This document shows, piece after piece, positions 35,745-44,972 of a DNA stretch of 64,000 bases. Numbering within the stretch: the first letter of the stretch is position 1; the number at the start of each line of letters is the position of its first letter. The position numbers were made by a program, and so were the translations under genes. The notes under the pieces are model-generated. The model searched no databases and was not told the origin of the DNA. It worked only from the letters and a program-made list of their open reading frames with translations. Origin of the DNA: Terrilactibacillus tamarindi (GTDB lineage: Bacteria; Bacillota; Bacilli; Bacillales; Sporolactobacillaceae); the NCBI RefSeq assembly GCF_009718825.1, contig NZ_WNHB01000012.1, positions 1 through 64,000 of the forward strand, in the 5' to 3' direction.

Positions 35745-37295
35745 TCAATCGTTTTTCTTATTCAATTCTAATGTAGCAACATAATTATGACCTTCTGTCC
35801 CAAGAACATAAAGAGTCAGTTTCGCATGCTTTCCATTTAAGCCATTTTCCAACTGTCTCACATTTAACTCGATATTGCCATCCGCTGTTTCATGAGTATA
35901 AAAGAATTTCCTATGAGCATCTGTATCATATTTCTCCCCATCCGAAATAGTATAAGCTAAAGTTCCAGATTGTTCAGTCAGTGGACTGATATTTGCAGTA
36001 AAGTGAGTCGGAATGGTGATTTTCTTATTGCCAACGTATAGCGCATATACATTATCATGATCTGTCGGTAGCAAAGCAGCCTGAACTCGTTTTGCAGCGG
36101 CGTAACCAGCACCTTTTTCTTTACTATGCACGATGTAAGCAACACCGTTCGCCCATGCTTTCTGGAATTGATCAATCTTATACTGCCGAACTGCAGTATC
36201 ATCCGATGGGGCAAATGAATCGTTGACGATCACATAATCTTGGGTACCAATCGTTTTAAACCCTCTCACTAAGATTAAATGACCACCTGTTGTGCCAGGA
36301 GCCCCCTCCACATAAGGTAGCTTTGTGTTCAACGGATTATTTGTGTACTTAACGCTGACTGCGACAGGATATCCTTTCTCAATTTCTTTTTTCAATCCAT
36401 CAATATCGGTAAATACGGAATATGATCTGTATCCGTAACTGCCGGCGAGTGCCGAACTAAATGCCCAGTTACCAAATCCATCATACTCGTAGTCATAATC
36501 TCGATAGGCTGTTTCTTCCAATAACAAGTTTTCACCCATACGATTCATCGCCATGGTTATTGTTGTCGGACTGCAAATGGAATCAGCAATCTTTGGATCG
36601 CGAATCATTTGCGAATAGGCTGGTGTATCAATATCCTTATTTAACAAGATTTTACTCGGATGCTTACTAGTCGTGTTCCAACCAAGTTCAGTGGATGCAG
36701 AAAGAAGACGTATACTAGGTGAAACACGCGGATTATCGCTGTGCAAAATCGCTTTTATTTGGAATTTGTTTGCATTTTCTCCCTGGCTACCCCGAACGGT
36801 GAACGTGTCGACATCTACATAGGCTAATGGATCAGACATATCAGATACGCTGGCGCGGGCTATATTGGTGCCCCATTTTCCCCACGATCGCCAAGTTGAC
36901 CAATCCTGTACCCATTGGTTATCAGCGTTATAATGACTGATTAAGGCACGTGCCTGAATCTCGACATATGTTCCCGTTGGCGTGTCACTGTTCCAAGATG
37001 CAATCATATAATCAAATTTATTAGTTGAAATTTCAGGAGATACATACACGCCGTCAGTAGCATATTTACCTCGTAACTTTTCCAAGGTTATTGCTCCGTC
37101 GCTCGGTCTCTGATGTATGGAAATATTCTGACCGGTTCCTTTAGAAAAATCATTCGCTGTACTAATAATATACGTATGATCACCTTCAATCATAAAACCT
37201 GGTCCATTAGCATGGGCTGCAATAGATAGAACTGGCGTTAAAATCAAAAATGCTGAAAGTGAAATGGCTATAATATTTTGTAACAGTCTATTCAA
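35745..37295 (-). CDS. secreted C39-family peptidase-like protein
   Basis: A 516-residue exported protein. A signal peptide covers about residues 1-29 (IAISLSAFLILTPVLSIAAH, cleavage after AHA). A beta-rich region (about 35-205) is followed by a C39-like peptidase core. Cys241 is in DSICSPTTITMAMNRMG, His in GGHLILVRGF and the next polar residue in VNDSFAP. The C-terminal 100 residues form another beta domain. This is the large YvpB-related type, distinct from the two short C39_2 paralogues nearby. GGGGAGGG lies before the ATG. Confidence 0.82.
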   Translation of the reverse strand: MNRLLQNIIAISLSAFLILTPVLSIAAHANGPGFMIEGDHTYIISTANDFSKGTGQNISIHQRPSDGAITLEKLRGKYATDGVYVSPEISTNKFDYMIASWNSDTPTGTYVEIQARALISHYNADNQWVQDWSTWRSWGKWGTNIARASVSDMSDPLAYVDVDTFTVRGSQGENANKFQIKAILHSDNPRVSPSIRLLSASTELGWNTTSKHPSKILLNKDIDTPAYSQMIRDPKIADSICSPTTITMAMNRMGENLLLEETAYRDYDYEYDGFGNWAFSSALAGSYGYRSYSVFTDIDGLKKEIEKGYPVAVSVKYTNNPLNTKLPYVEGAPGTTGGHLILVRGFKTIGTQDYVIVNDSFAPSDDTAVRQYKIDQFQKAWANGVAYIVHSKEKGAGYAAAKRVQAALLPTDHDNVYALYVGNKKITIPTHFTANISPLTEQSGTLAYTISDGEKYDTDAHRKFFYTHETADGNIELNVRQLENGLNGKHAKLTLYVLGTEGHNYVATLELNKKND

Positions 37296-37370
37296 GTTGT
37301 ACCCTCCCCATTATTATTAGCTTGATTCAGAAAAAAACAAATAATCTAACTCTTTTCTACCATAAACCTA

Positions 37371-37406
37371 AAAAAGGGACGAGACTAGAGTCTCGTTCCC
37401 TATTTT
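37371..37406. terminator. strong hairpin between C39 and lysR genes
   Basis: A long stem GGGA-CGAGACT/AGTCTCG-TCCC with a 2-nt loop and flanking A- and T-runs. It is placed to end minus-strand transcription from the LysR gene. The rest of the 370-bp gap holds no gene. Confidence 0.7.
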
Positions 37407-37668
37407 TAGTAGATTAATAGAATAATGATCGTTAGCTAAAGAATGGTTCACTTAGTCAGTGATTTTCTGATTTTATCCTTTAATTCACAAGTTCTTTTTC
37501 CTTAAAAATCACTCCATATTCACCAACCAAAAAGAACTATGCATATAGGTTTAATTTAAAAAGAAATGAATCGATTTTGATCAATCTTTTTTCAAAATGG
37601 ATTCGTTTTATGAGCAGTAGAATAAGGATTTATGAGATTTTAATCAACTTAATTTAAAAATTACATTA

Positions 37669-38457
37669 TCAATCAAATAATTCGCTTGGAATCTTTTTTT
37701 CTGATTCACGAATTGTAAAAAAATTAATCGTTATTTTTTCTTTTTGTACTTCCTCAATATTTTCTAATTTATCATTGTTTATAGGTAAAAAAGCTAAACC
37801 CTTTCCCTGAGCAATGAATTCCTCAATAAGTGAATAAGAATCTAGCTGCTGAAGTTGTTTTTTAGAGAGAGAATTTTCCTTCATGAATTCAATTGTATAA
37901 TTTCTAAAGGGACATTGTTTATCATGGCTAACAAAAAAGAACTCCTTTGAATAGTCAATATTAGATTTTCCTTTTGCTTTTAGTAAACCCATAGAAATTG
38001 TAGTACTAAAGACTTTTTGAAACGCTGGATCGGAATAATGACTATAAGTTAAGACCATGTCAACTCTTTGTTTCTTTAATAGTTGTTGCAGATGATTACT
38101 ACTTTCCATATATATTTGGTAATTCCTGAAATTTTCATTGATACGGTTACTTAAATAATTTGACAAAATAGATTGTGACGTCCCTATTCGATAAGTATTG
38201 CCACTCATTTTAATTTCATTTTTTGCTTCTTCTACTAGATTTAGTATTTTATTAGTATAATCTAACAAAATATCACCCGATGGTAATAGTGAAATACCTT
38301 TGTTATATCTATGCAATAGCGGTGTTTCTAACTCTTGTTCTAGTTTTTTAATTCTTTCAGTTATATTTGGTTGCACATAACCTAGTTCTTTTGCGGCTTT
38401 ACTGATTGAACCTTCATTCACTACAGTTTTAAATATGATAAGATCATTCATTTCCAT
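37669..38457 (-). CDS. LysR-family transcriptional regulator
   Basis: A 262-residue LysR regulator. The N-terminal winged helix reads LIIFKTVVNEGSISKAAKEL, then PNITERIKKLEQELETPLLHR. The effector domain (about 88-262) is somewhat shorter than the usual 200 residues and has a single periplasmic-binding-like pocket (QSILSNYLSNRI, GLAFLPINND). It is divergent from DUF4865, with a clear palindromic LTTR box in the 110-bp gap, so it most likely controls the DUF4865-tautomerase-CMD operon. Confidence 0.88.
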   Translation of the reverse strand: MEMNDLIIFKTVVNEGSISKAAKELGYVQPNITERIKKLEQELETPLLHRYNKGISLLPSGDILLDYTNKILNLVEEAKNEIKMSGNTYRIGTSQSILSNYLSNRINENFRNYQIYMESSNHLQQLLKKQRVDMVLTYSHYSDPAFQKVFSTTISMGLLKAKGKSNIDYSKEFFFVSHDKQCPFRNYTIEFMKENSLSKKQLQQLDSYSLIEEFIAQGKGLAFLPINNDKLENIEEVQKEKITINFFTIRESEKKIPSELFD

Positions 38458-38477
38458 TCATTTCAACCCCTTATTGA

Positions 38478-38496
38478 ATATCATTATAAATGATAT
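38478..38496. promoter_or_regulatory. LysR-type operator
   Basis: A perfect palindrome ATATCAT-5nt-ATGATAT sits between the divergent lysR and DUF4865 genes, matching the T-N11-A pattern of LysR binding sites. It overlaps the region where both promoters must lie. Confidence 0.7.
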
Positions 38497-38577
38497 CATT
38501 CATAACTTATACCTATTTTACATTGTTTAAATCCCGCATTATGATCATTTATATAATATTGAAAGTGAGTGATAAAT

Positions 38578-39126
38578 ATGGTTGGAATGCAATATAAAGT
38601 TATTTTGCCAAAAAATTATGATATGGGGATTATTAGAAAAAGGGTGCAAGATAATGGTCATAAAACGGATGGTTTTCCAGGTCTTAATTTTAAAGCGTAT
38701 TTAATCACTGAGGCAGAGAAATATGAAAATTTATATAATTCCTATGCACCGTTATATCTTTGGAATAACTATCAAGGAATGAACAAATTTATCTTTGATG
38801 GTTTTTATGACAATATTTTAGAATCCTTTGGATGGCAACAAATTAATATCGGTGTTCCTTTATCTATTAACTTAGAAAAAGATTTTAACAAAAGTAGATA
38901 TGTTGTTGAATATGCAGGAAATATTCCTGAGAGTAAATCATTAATTAAAACGCCGTTTAATTCCATTAATCAATATGTAAAAAATACAGAAAAATGTTTG
39001 GGGAATTTATTAATTTATAACCCAGATAAATGGGGTTATAGCCAATTTAGTTTTTATCAAGAAAAGCCAAAAATTGACTCAGTAGATCACCTTACAGTAT
39101 ATGAGGTTTTACATGTTTCACAATAG
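38578..39126 (+). CDS. DUF4865 family protein
   Basis: A 182-residue protein with the DUF4865 hallmarks: MQYKVILPKNYDMGIIRKRV, then GHKTDGFPGLNFKAYLI and APLYLWNNYQGMNKFIFDGF. The family is a possible heme- or dimeric alpha/beta-barrel-like enzyme group of unknown activity. It is usually next to tautomerase and LysR genes, as here. ATG 38578 has AAGTGAG eight bases upstream and is preferred over GTG 38569. First gene of the LysR-linked operon. Confidence 0.85.
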   Translation: MVGMQYKVILPKNYDMGIIRKRVQDNGHKTDGFPGLNFKAYLITEAEKYENLYNSYAPLYLWNNYQGMNKFIFDGFYDNILESFGWQQINIGVPLSINLEKDFNKSRYVVEYAGNIPESKSLIKTPFNSINQYVKNTEKCLGNLLIYNPDKWGYSQFSFYQEKPKIDSVDHLTVYEVLHVSQ

Positions 39127-39170
39127 CCATTAATCATAAAAACGAACAACAAGAAAGGGAATGAGAGTAT

Positions 39171-39584
39171 ATGCCGTTTGTTAACGTTTATTATCCTGAA
39201 GGTCTATCGAATAAAGAAGAATTAGAGAAGGTGAGCAAAAGTATTCATCATTCGTTGATTGAACATTTTGAAGTTCCTGAAAATGATTACTTTCAAATGT
39301 TTTTTCCCTACCTATCTAATCAATTTTTTTATGATCCGTATTACCTAATAGAAAGAGATAAAAAGAGAACAGAAAACATGATGCATGTTTCTATTACTTG
39401 TGGGCCAGGAAGGACAGTAAATCAGAAAAAGAACTTGTATCAATCCATATCAAAAGCTATTTCTAACCATTTAAACATCTCTACAACTGATATTTTTATT
39501 ACACTAAACGAGACATCTGCTGAAAACTGGTCATTTGGTCAAGGAGTAGCACAAATGGTTAATATGATGGAGGGAAAAGAATAG
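39171..39584 (+). CDS. tautomerase-family (4-OT-like) protein
   Basis: A 137-residue double-length 4-oxalocrotonate-tautomerase-type protein. After removal of Met, the catalytic Pro1 would lead PFVNVYYPEGL. The second half shows the helix and strand repeat (KNLYQSISKAISNHLNISTTDIFITL). Such enzymes isomerise keto-enol acids or dehalogenate small acids. AAGGGAATGAG precedes the ATG. It overlaps the CMD gene (TAGTG), so both are co-translated. Confidence 0.85.
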   Translation: MPFVNVYYPEGLSNKEELEKVSKSIHHSLIEHFEVPENDYFQMFFPYLSNQFFYDPYYLIERDKKRTENMMHVSITCGPGRTVNQKKNLYQSISKAISNHLNISTTDIFITLNETSAENWSFGQGVAQMVNMMEGKE

Positions 39585-39892
39585 TGAATGATCGTATCGA
39601 ATCCAATATACCAAAAAAAATGAGAGAAATGGCTCCCGATTTTGTTGATTACAGTGAAAACATATTGTTCGAAAAAGTATGGAGAGATCCTACTTTAACA
39701 TCCAGAGAAAGGAGTTTAAGTACACTATCTGCTCTAATTAGTATTGGCAATACTGAACAACTATCATTCCATATACGATTAGCTGAAAAGAATGGAATTA
39801 ATGAAAAGGAAATTATCGCTTTGATAACACATATGGCCTTTTATGTTGGCTGGCCTAAAGCAGCCTCTGCGTTAAATATAGTATTGGCCTGA
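39584..39892 (+). CDS. carboxymuconolactone decarboxylase (AhpD-like) family protein
   Basis: A 102-residue all-helical CMD protein. Conserved parts are LTSRERSLSTLSALISIGNT, LSFHIRLAEKNGINEKEI and ALITHMAFYVGWPKA. The CxxC of AhpD peroxidase relatives is absent, so it is of the CMD_2-like, non-redox type. The GTG start at 39584 lies within the preceding stop, with GGAGGG eight bases upstream. Last gene of the DUF4865-tautomerase-CMD operon. A related gene occurs at 46178 behind an MFS transporter. Confidence 0.86.
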   Translation: MNDRIESNIPKKMREMAPDFVDYSENILFEKVWRDPTLTSRERSLSTLSALISIGNTEQLSFHIRLAEKNGINEKEIIALITHMAFYVGWPKAASALNIVLA

Positions 39893-39972
39893 ATTTTGTT
39901 TGGCGCAGTCTACTGTCACCACGCGAAATTTATCGAATGAAGCAAGTGTCTAACAACATAAAACGGGTTTTT

Positions 39973-40017
39973 GCAAGTGAAGCGATTGACTTTTACAAAA
40001 AGGCACTAAATGCTTAA
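39973..40017 (+). pseudogene. fragment of a second VOC/PhnB-like gene
   Basis: Fourteen codons read ASEAIDFYKKALNA, then stop, nearly identical in DNA to codons 10-23 of the VOC gene at 33973. The preceding bases (39917-39945) hold a CACCACGCGAA and CGAAATTTATCGAAT repeat also seen at 35613-35647. Confidence 0.7.
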
Positions 40018-40044
40018 CCAGAATCTACTTAATATTTTATCTAA

Positions 40045-40086
40045 AACAGCTCTGTTTACTTTTCTATTGCACAGAGCTGTTTTTGT
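40045..40086 (+). terminator. terminator
   Basis: An 11-bp stem AACAGCTCTGT/ACAGAGCTGTT followed by TTTGTTTG. It occupies the same relative place as the terminator after the intact VOC gene. Confidence 0.75.
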
Positions 40087-40114
40087 TTGTATAGAAAAAA
40101 GAAAAAATTATTTT

Positions 40115-40320
40115 AAGTGCGTGTTCAAAAAGTCGCCAAATGAACCCTCGGCTCCCGCTTGTTTTTTCGGTCCTCATGGAATGGATACAAAAAGATCTCT
40201 AGCTAAAATCTCTCACGTTGGCGCCTGAATCTACCACATCATATGGAATGCTGGTCCAAAGAAAACTGCCAGCTCTTCTCCTTCTTGCTTCTAATTTCCC
40301 ACCTCTTTGAACACGCACTT
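40115..40320. mobile_element. MITE-like element, copy 2 (longer variant)
   Basis: A 206-bp element bounded by AAGTGCGTGTTCAAA and its inverse TTTGAACACGCACTT. It shares the ends, TTTCGGTCCTCATG and CTTCTTGCTTCTAATTT with copies 1 and 3, but has a different, longer middle. No gene. Confidence 0.75.
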
Positions 40321-40431
40321 TAATAAACTGGCTGTTTGTAATAAAATTAAACCAGTTATATCAAATGGAAGAAGCTGAGAAAATTCAACTTATAGTCTTA
40401 ATCGTTTTGATTTTAAATAGAGGTGAAGTCC

Positions 40432-41037
40432 ATGGGAAAGTGGTTCCCAAGAATCTATGATATAGCCATGAGGCCAATTGAACGATCAGGGTTTAAAAAA
40501 ATTCGAACGAAGCTGGGGAAAGAAGCGAATGGTAGGGTACTAGAGGTGGGTTCAGGCACAGGAATTAATTTTCCTTACTACAGAAATGCGATACGTGTAG
40601 ATGCAATCGAGCCAAATTCAATCATGAGAGAGAAGTCCCTCCGTCGTCTAGAAAGAGCCAGGGTTCCAATACAGCTATCCAATGCCCGTGCGGAATCTCT
40701 CCCCTTTGCTGATGATACGTTTGATACGGTATTAGCAACGTTGGTATTTTGTACGATTCCAAATCCAGTCAAGGCTATACAGGAAATAGAACGGGTCAGT
40801 AAACCAGGAGCGAAAGTGCTGTTTTTCGAACATGTTAGAGTCGAACAACCTTTTCTAAGAAAAACGCAGGATTTACTAACACCGCTATGGAAAAAACTAT
40901 GTGATGGTTGCCATTTGAATCGGGATACTCTAGCGTTATTGAAACAGTCTAATTTAGAAGTCACAGAAGTTAAGTATTACTATAATCAAATATTTGTAGT
41001 TGTTAAATCATTTAACAACAAATCTAATAAACTATGA
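40432..41037 (+). CDS. class I SAM-dependent methyltransferase
   Basis: A 201-residue methyltransferase. The SAM motif is VLEVGSGTGINFPYY, the acidic loop is VDAIEPNS, and motif IV is LPFADDTFDTVLATLVF. Post-motif residues KPGAKVLFFEHVR complete the Methyltransf_11 fold. AGAGGTG six bases upstream supports ATG 40432. The GCHLNRDTLALLKQ tail resembles the UbiE/phosphatidylethanolamine-methyltransferase-like group, but the substrate is unknown. Confidence 0.85.
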   Translation: MGKWFPRIYDIAMRPIERSGFKKIRTKLGKEANGRVLEVGSGTGINFPYYRNAIRVDAIEPNSIMREKSLRRLERARVPIQLSNARAESLPFADDTFDTVLATLVFCTIPNPVKAIQEIERVSKPGAKVLFFEHVRVEQPFLRKTQDLLTPLWKKLCDGCHLNRDTLALLKQSNLEVTEVKYYYNQIFVVVKSFNNKSNKL

Positions 41038-41112
41038 TGACGAGCTTACATATATTGTCAAACTATTAAAATTATAAAATAGTTCAATCTATCTCATTTA
41101 AGGAGCAAAAAA

Positions 41113-42081
41113 GTGGACAAAAAAGAAAAAAATATAATATCTATTAATGAGAAAAAGCTATTTCACGCGAAATCGTTTTTTGCAAAATGGGCTATTACTA
41201 TGGTACTTGTTTCTGTTAGTATAACTGGGTTTACAGGAGTTAATTCGGCCATTGCTACGACAACGAGTATAACAAAATATACCGTCTCTGCCACATCCTT
41301 AAACGTACGAAAAGGAGCAGGTACAAAATACCCGGTCATTGGAAGAATTAAAAAAGGACAGTCATTATCAGTGAAGCAAAAATTGTCCAATGGTTGGTAC
41401 AAAATAAATTTTAGTGGAAAAACAGGCTATGTAAGTGGAAGTTATGTCAAAGTATCGACGGTAAAAAGTTCTCCATCTACATCAACCACCAAACCATTAA
41501 ATGTACCATTAATAAGACAGCGACCTCAATTACCTTCTGGTTGTGAAGTAACTGCACTGGCTATGGCATTAAGTTATTATGGAAGAAATGTGAGCAAAAC
41601 AACATTGGCAAATCAAATGCCGCGAGATAGAACTCCTCTGAAAAGGAACCGTGATGGTTCAATTAAAATATGGGGAGATCCTGAAATTGGATTTGTTGGA
41701 GACCCATACGGGACTGGATTTACAATTAATCCAAATCCCCTTAAAAAAGTTCTTGATAAATATCGCAAAGGCGGAATGGCTTTATATGGTAAAGACTTCA
41801 GTGTGATCGAAGGTTATGTAAAAAAACGAAAACCAACCCTTGTTTGGTTTACCATTACGCATGAATTACCTACAAAACGTACTTGGAAAACACCTAAAGG
41901 AAAAACAATCCTAGCTCCACGTCCATTACATTGCGTTGTTGTGACTGGTGTAGATAGTAAATATGTTTATTTTAATGATAGTGAATCAACGAAAGTAAGT
42001 GGAAAGAATGTAAAAGTATCAAAAAGTAAGTTTATCCAAATATACAACGGCATGGGAAAACGGGCATTAGTTGTGAATTAA
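41113..42081 (+). CDS. SH3b-C39 cysteine peptidase, copy 2
   Basis: A 322-residue exported protein. A hydrophobic segment (about 26-48) precedes a bacterial SH3 domain (TSLNVRKGAGTKYPVIG to GYVSGSYVKV, about 58-115), which usually binds the cell wall. A Ser/Thr linker and the C39_2 peptidase domain follow, with catalytic Cys in LPSGCEVTALAMAL and His in RPLHCVVVTGVD. AAGGAG seven bases upstream selects the GTG start. The peptidase part is a close paralogue of 34550-35272. It probably cleaves peptide or wall substrates at the cell surface. Confidence 0.88.
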   Translation: MDKKEKNIISINEKKLFHAKSFFAKWAITMVLVSVSITGFTGVNSAIATTTSITKYTVSATSLNVRKGAGTKYPVIGRIKKGQSLSVKQKLSNGWYKINFSGKTGYVSGSYVKVSTVKSSPSTSTTKPLNVPLIRQRPQLPSGCEVTALAMALSYYGRNVSKTTLANQMPRDRTPLKRNRDGSIKIWGDPEIGFVGDPYGTGFTINPNPLKKVLDKYRKGGMALYGKDFSVIEGYVKKRKPTLVWFTITHELPTKRTWKTPKGKTILAPRPLHCVVVTGVDSKYVYFNDSESTKVSGKNVKVSKSKFIQIYNGMGKRALVVN

Positions 42082-42253
42082 TTTCTTCGCTGTATCATCT
42101 TTTGAACAATATTTTATAAGATATATTATGGGTGACATCTATCACATCCTTGAAATATAAAATATGTTAGTTTTTAAAAACAAGGTGTGATTATAGTCAC
42201 AATAATAGGATGCAGTATTCATTATATAAAACAGGATGTCAAGGGTGATATGA

Positions 42254-43972
42254 GTGAATTATATAAAACAACTAGGTGAAGCTCAAAAAAAGTTGAGAGA
42301 TCTTGAGATAGCCTTAAATGAATCGTCCATTGTTGCCATAACAGATAACAAAGGGGTTATACGATTTGCTAACAAGAAGTTTTGTGAAATATCTAAGTAC
42401 AGTAAAGAAGAATTAGAAGGCAGTAAACATAGTATTATAAATTCAGGTTACCATGATAAATCCTTTTTTAAAGACATGTGGCGTACCATTGGAACTGGCC
42501 ATGTTTGGAAAGGTGAGATTAAGAATAAGGCCAAAGATGGGAGTTACTATTGGGTCGATACAACCATTGTTCCATTTTTAAAAGATAACGGCAAACCGTA
42601 TCAATATATAGCAATAAGACACGATATAACATCACTTAAAGTTTATGAGAAAAACATTGAAGTCATGGCTTTTTATGATCCGCTTACCACTTTACCTAAT
42701 CGAAACATGCTAAAAAAGTGGGTTGGCAATCTTAAAAATGTTAAAACCAAAAACATGGCTGTTTTATTTCTAGATATTGATAGATTCAAATCAATTAACG
42801 ATAAATATGGTCATAACATTGGAGATTCCTTATTAGAGAAATTTGCGAATCGTATTAAGAAGTGTCTTCGAGAAGACGATCTCATTGTACGGCAAGGTGG
42901 TGACGAGTTTATCATCATTCTTGATAACGTGATGGTCAAAGAAAATGTCATCGTAGTCATTGAAAAACTAATAGACAATATTTCAGCTCCCTTTCTGGTT
43001 TTTGAGAAAAAACAAATTGGAGTATCGGTCAGTATTGGCATAAGCTTGGGGCGTATTGACTCTGAACAAACAAATATCGATGGATTGGTAGACACTTTAA
43101 TAAAACAAGCTGATATCGCTATGTATCATGCAAAAAAACAAATAGGTAATTCTTATTGTTTCAATACTCCTAATCAAAACAATGAATTAGAACGTTATTA
43201 CAAAATAGAAAATGAGCTTAGAAATGCTTTGAGGAATAATCAGTTTCATATTGTCTATCAACCAATTATTAATTTAACTCATAATACAATTAGTGCAGCT
43301 GAGGCCTTGCTACGTTGGGAAAGTCCTATTTTGGGACATGTACCGCCATCAGAGTTTATTCCTTTGTTAGAAGAATTTGATCTAATCACGGAAATAGGCA
43401 ACTGGGTATTACAAAAAGTGTGTTGTCAAATGAAATCATGGCTCATTCAAGGAATTAAATTAAAGAGAATATGCGTCAATGTCTCTCCAATTCAGTTTAA
43501 GGACACATCATTTGTGAAAAATTTAGAAAAAATTCTTGATGAGGCCAGGCTTGATCCAGCTTATTTAGAAATTGAAATAACTGAGGGAACGATATTGGAT
43601 ATGAAGGAATCTGAAAAAATTCTAAGAGATTTAAAATCGCATAAAATAGGCATCTCCATTGATGATTTTGGAACAGGATATTCATCTTTGAGTTATTTAA
43701 AACAACTTCCAATAGATACTCTAAAGATTGATAAATCTTTTATCAAAGAGTTGGATTTAGATGGAAAAGTGATCGTAAATACAATCATAAGCATGGGAGA
43801 ACATCTAAATCATAGGGTTATTGCTGAAGGAATCGAAACAAAGGAACAACTGGACTATTTAAAGCAACAGAATTGTCATGAGGGTCAAGGTTTCTATTGG
43901 AGTAAGCCTATCAATGCTGATAGATTTCAGAAATATATTGAAGATTTCAAGACGATGAAATTAAAAATATGA
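42254..43972 (+). CDS. PAS-GGDEF-EAL cyclic-di-GMP enzyme
   Basis: A 572-residue cytoplasmic signalling protein that may both make and break cyclic di-GMP. A PAS domain (about 18-130, with ITDNKGVIRFANKKFCEISK) is followed by a diguanylate cyclase domain. That domain keeps RQGGDEF near residue 214 and an upstream LFLDIDRFKSIND. The EAL phosphodiesterase domain (about 320-565) has EALLRW, EITEGTI, DDFGTGYSSL, KIDKSFI and AEGIET, so its metal-binding residues are kept. GTG 42254 has AAGGG eight bases upstream. The PAS signal is unknown. It stands alone. Confidence 0.92.
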   Translation: MNYIKQLGEAQKKLRDLEIALNESSIVAITDNKGVIRFANKKFCEISKYSKEELEGSKHSIINSGYHDKSFFKDMWRTIGTGHVWKGEIKNKAKDGSYYWVDTTIVPFLKDNGKPYQYIAIRHDITSLKVYEKNIEVMAFYDPLTTLPNRNMLKKWVGNLKNVKTKNMAVLFLDIDRFKSINDKYGHNIGDSLLEKFANRIKKCLREDDLIVRQGGDEFIIILDNVMVKENVIVVIEKLIDNISAPFLVFEKKQIGVSVSIGISLGRIDSEQTNIDGLVDTLIKQADIAMYHAKKQIGNSYCFNTPNQNNELERYYKIENELRNALRNNQFHIVYQPIINLTHNTISAAEALLRWESPILGHVPPSEFIPLLEEFDLITEIGNWVLQKVCCQMKSWLIQGIKLKRICVNVSPIQFKDTSFVKNLEKILDEARLDPAYLEIEITEGTILDMKESEKILRDLKSHKIGISIDDFGTGYSSLSYLKQLPIDTLKIDKSFIKELDLDGKVIVNTIISMGEHLNHRVIAEGIETKEQLDYLKQQNCHEGQGFYWSKPINADRFQKYIEDFKTMKLKI

Positions 43973-44147
43973 AACTTTATTCATAGTTCTCGATTTGAAG
44001 TGTAGGTTGTTGATTCAATAGGTTGGTACCTTGATAACCTACTTATCTAATTTTTTTATTACACCATATGACTTAGTCTTATTCACTTACCTTGTATAAA
44101 ACTTCCTCGTTATGGATAAAAATGACTAATTAATGAAATAGGAAAAA

Positions 44148-44610
44148 ATGAGGGACATTCTCTTGTTATTTCATATATTAGCTGGATTTGTCATTCCATG
44201 GATTATTGCAGGCTTTATTTTCAGAAATAAAATAAAGTTACTATTGACTTTTGTTCCCGCTGTAATGGCTATTAGTTTACTTATCAACCAGTTTGGTTTT
44301 AACTTCTTTTGGAGACTGGATGTGAGATTCACAGAAATTTCATTAGCAGCTATCCCTTATGTGGTCGGTATATCCTATTCTAGGCTGTCTTTTTATTTTC
44401 TTTGTACATTATAGAAAATACAACAAAACCGTCATGTTCTTTTTATTTATTGTTATTACCACAATTATGGAATTAATCGGTGTTTTGTTTGGAAAAGTCA
44501 TTTATCGAAATGATTGGAACATCGGCTGGACGTTAGTTAGCTACTCACTTGCCTATGTGGTGCTTTATCTTTACTACAGATTGACTATAAAATATAAGGT
44601 TTTCGGTTAG
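44148..44610 (+). pseudogene. CBO0543-family membrane protein, frameshifted
   Basis: Two overlapping frames make one small membrane protein of about five helices. The first ends after EISLAAIPYVVGI. The second (from about 44359) continues YPILGCLFIFFVHYRKYNKT, then MELIGVLFGKVIYRNDWNIG and WTLVSYSLAYVVLYLYYRL, the typical CBO0543 tail. The offset is +1 (one base extra or two missing) near 44370. These proteins are common in Bacillus, with unknown function. Confidence 0.65.
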
Positions 44611-44883
44611 TCAACTAGATGCCTAAAATATTTCAAGTTTGATATCACGCCACAAACTTTGGATTCAAACAGTCGTGGCAAGCCCTTACATAACCTATCG
44701 CTATTTTGAAGGTTGCTCCCAATTAATGAAAAGGGAACTGAAAGGTTATATCAACCTATTAATCAATCTTTATAAACACTTCCTATTTATCTTGTTATGA
44801 TGAAATATAAAATGTATATTTTTTTCTCCAGTCATTTAAGTTCCGGTACTAGCTATTAAGTAAGTTAGTTTAATTTAAATATT

Positions 44884-44942
44884 ACAGGGGTACTTTTTGT
44901 ACCTGTATAACTACGCTCCTATGAATAGGGGCGTTTTTTTTA
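44884..44942 (+). terminator. leader hairpin and terminator before the MFS gene
   Basis: Hairpin 1 is ACAGG-GTAC/GTACCTGT (44884-44906). Hairpin 2 is ACGCTCCTAT/ATAGGGGCGT (44913-44934), followed by eight T. The terminator ends only about 30 bp before the MFS start, so it may be a transcription attenuator in a leader. The rest of the 360-bp gap shows no gene. Confidence 0.65.
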
Positions 44943-44972
44943 TAATCTTAATTCAGAAAGTGAGGTGAGGGA

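Noticed and set aside
44611-44880. T-box or other known riboswitch before the MFS gene
   Set aside because: No T-box sequence, no tRNA-like stems and no match I know to a named aptamer; only the terminator hairpins are supported.
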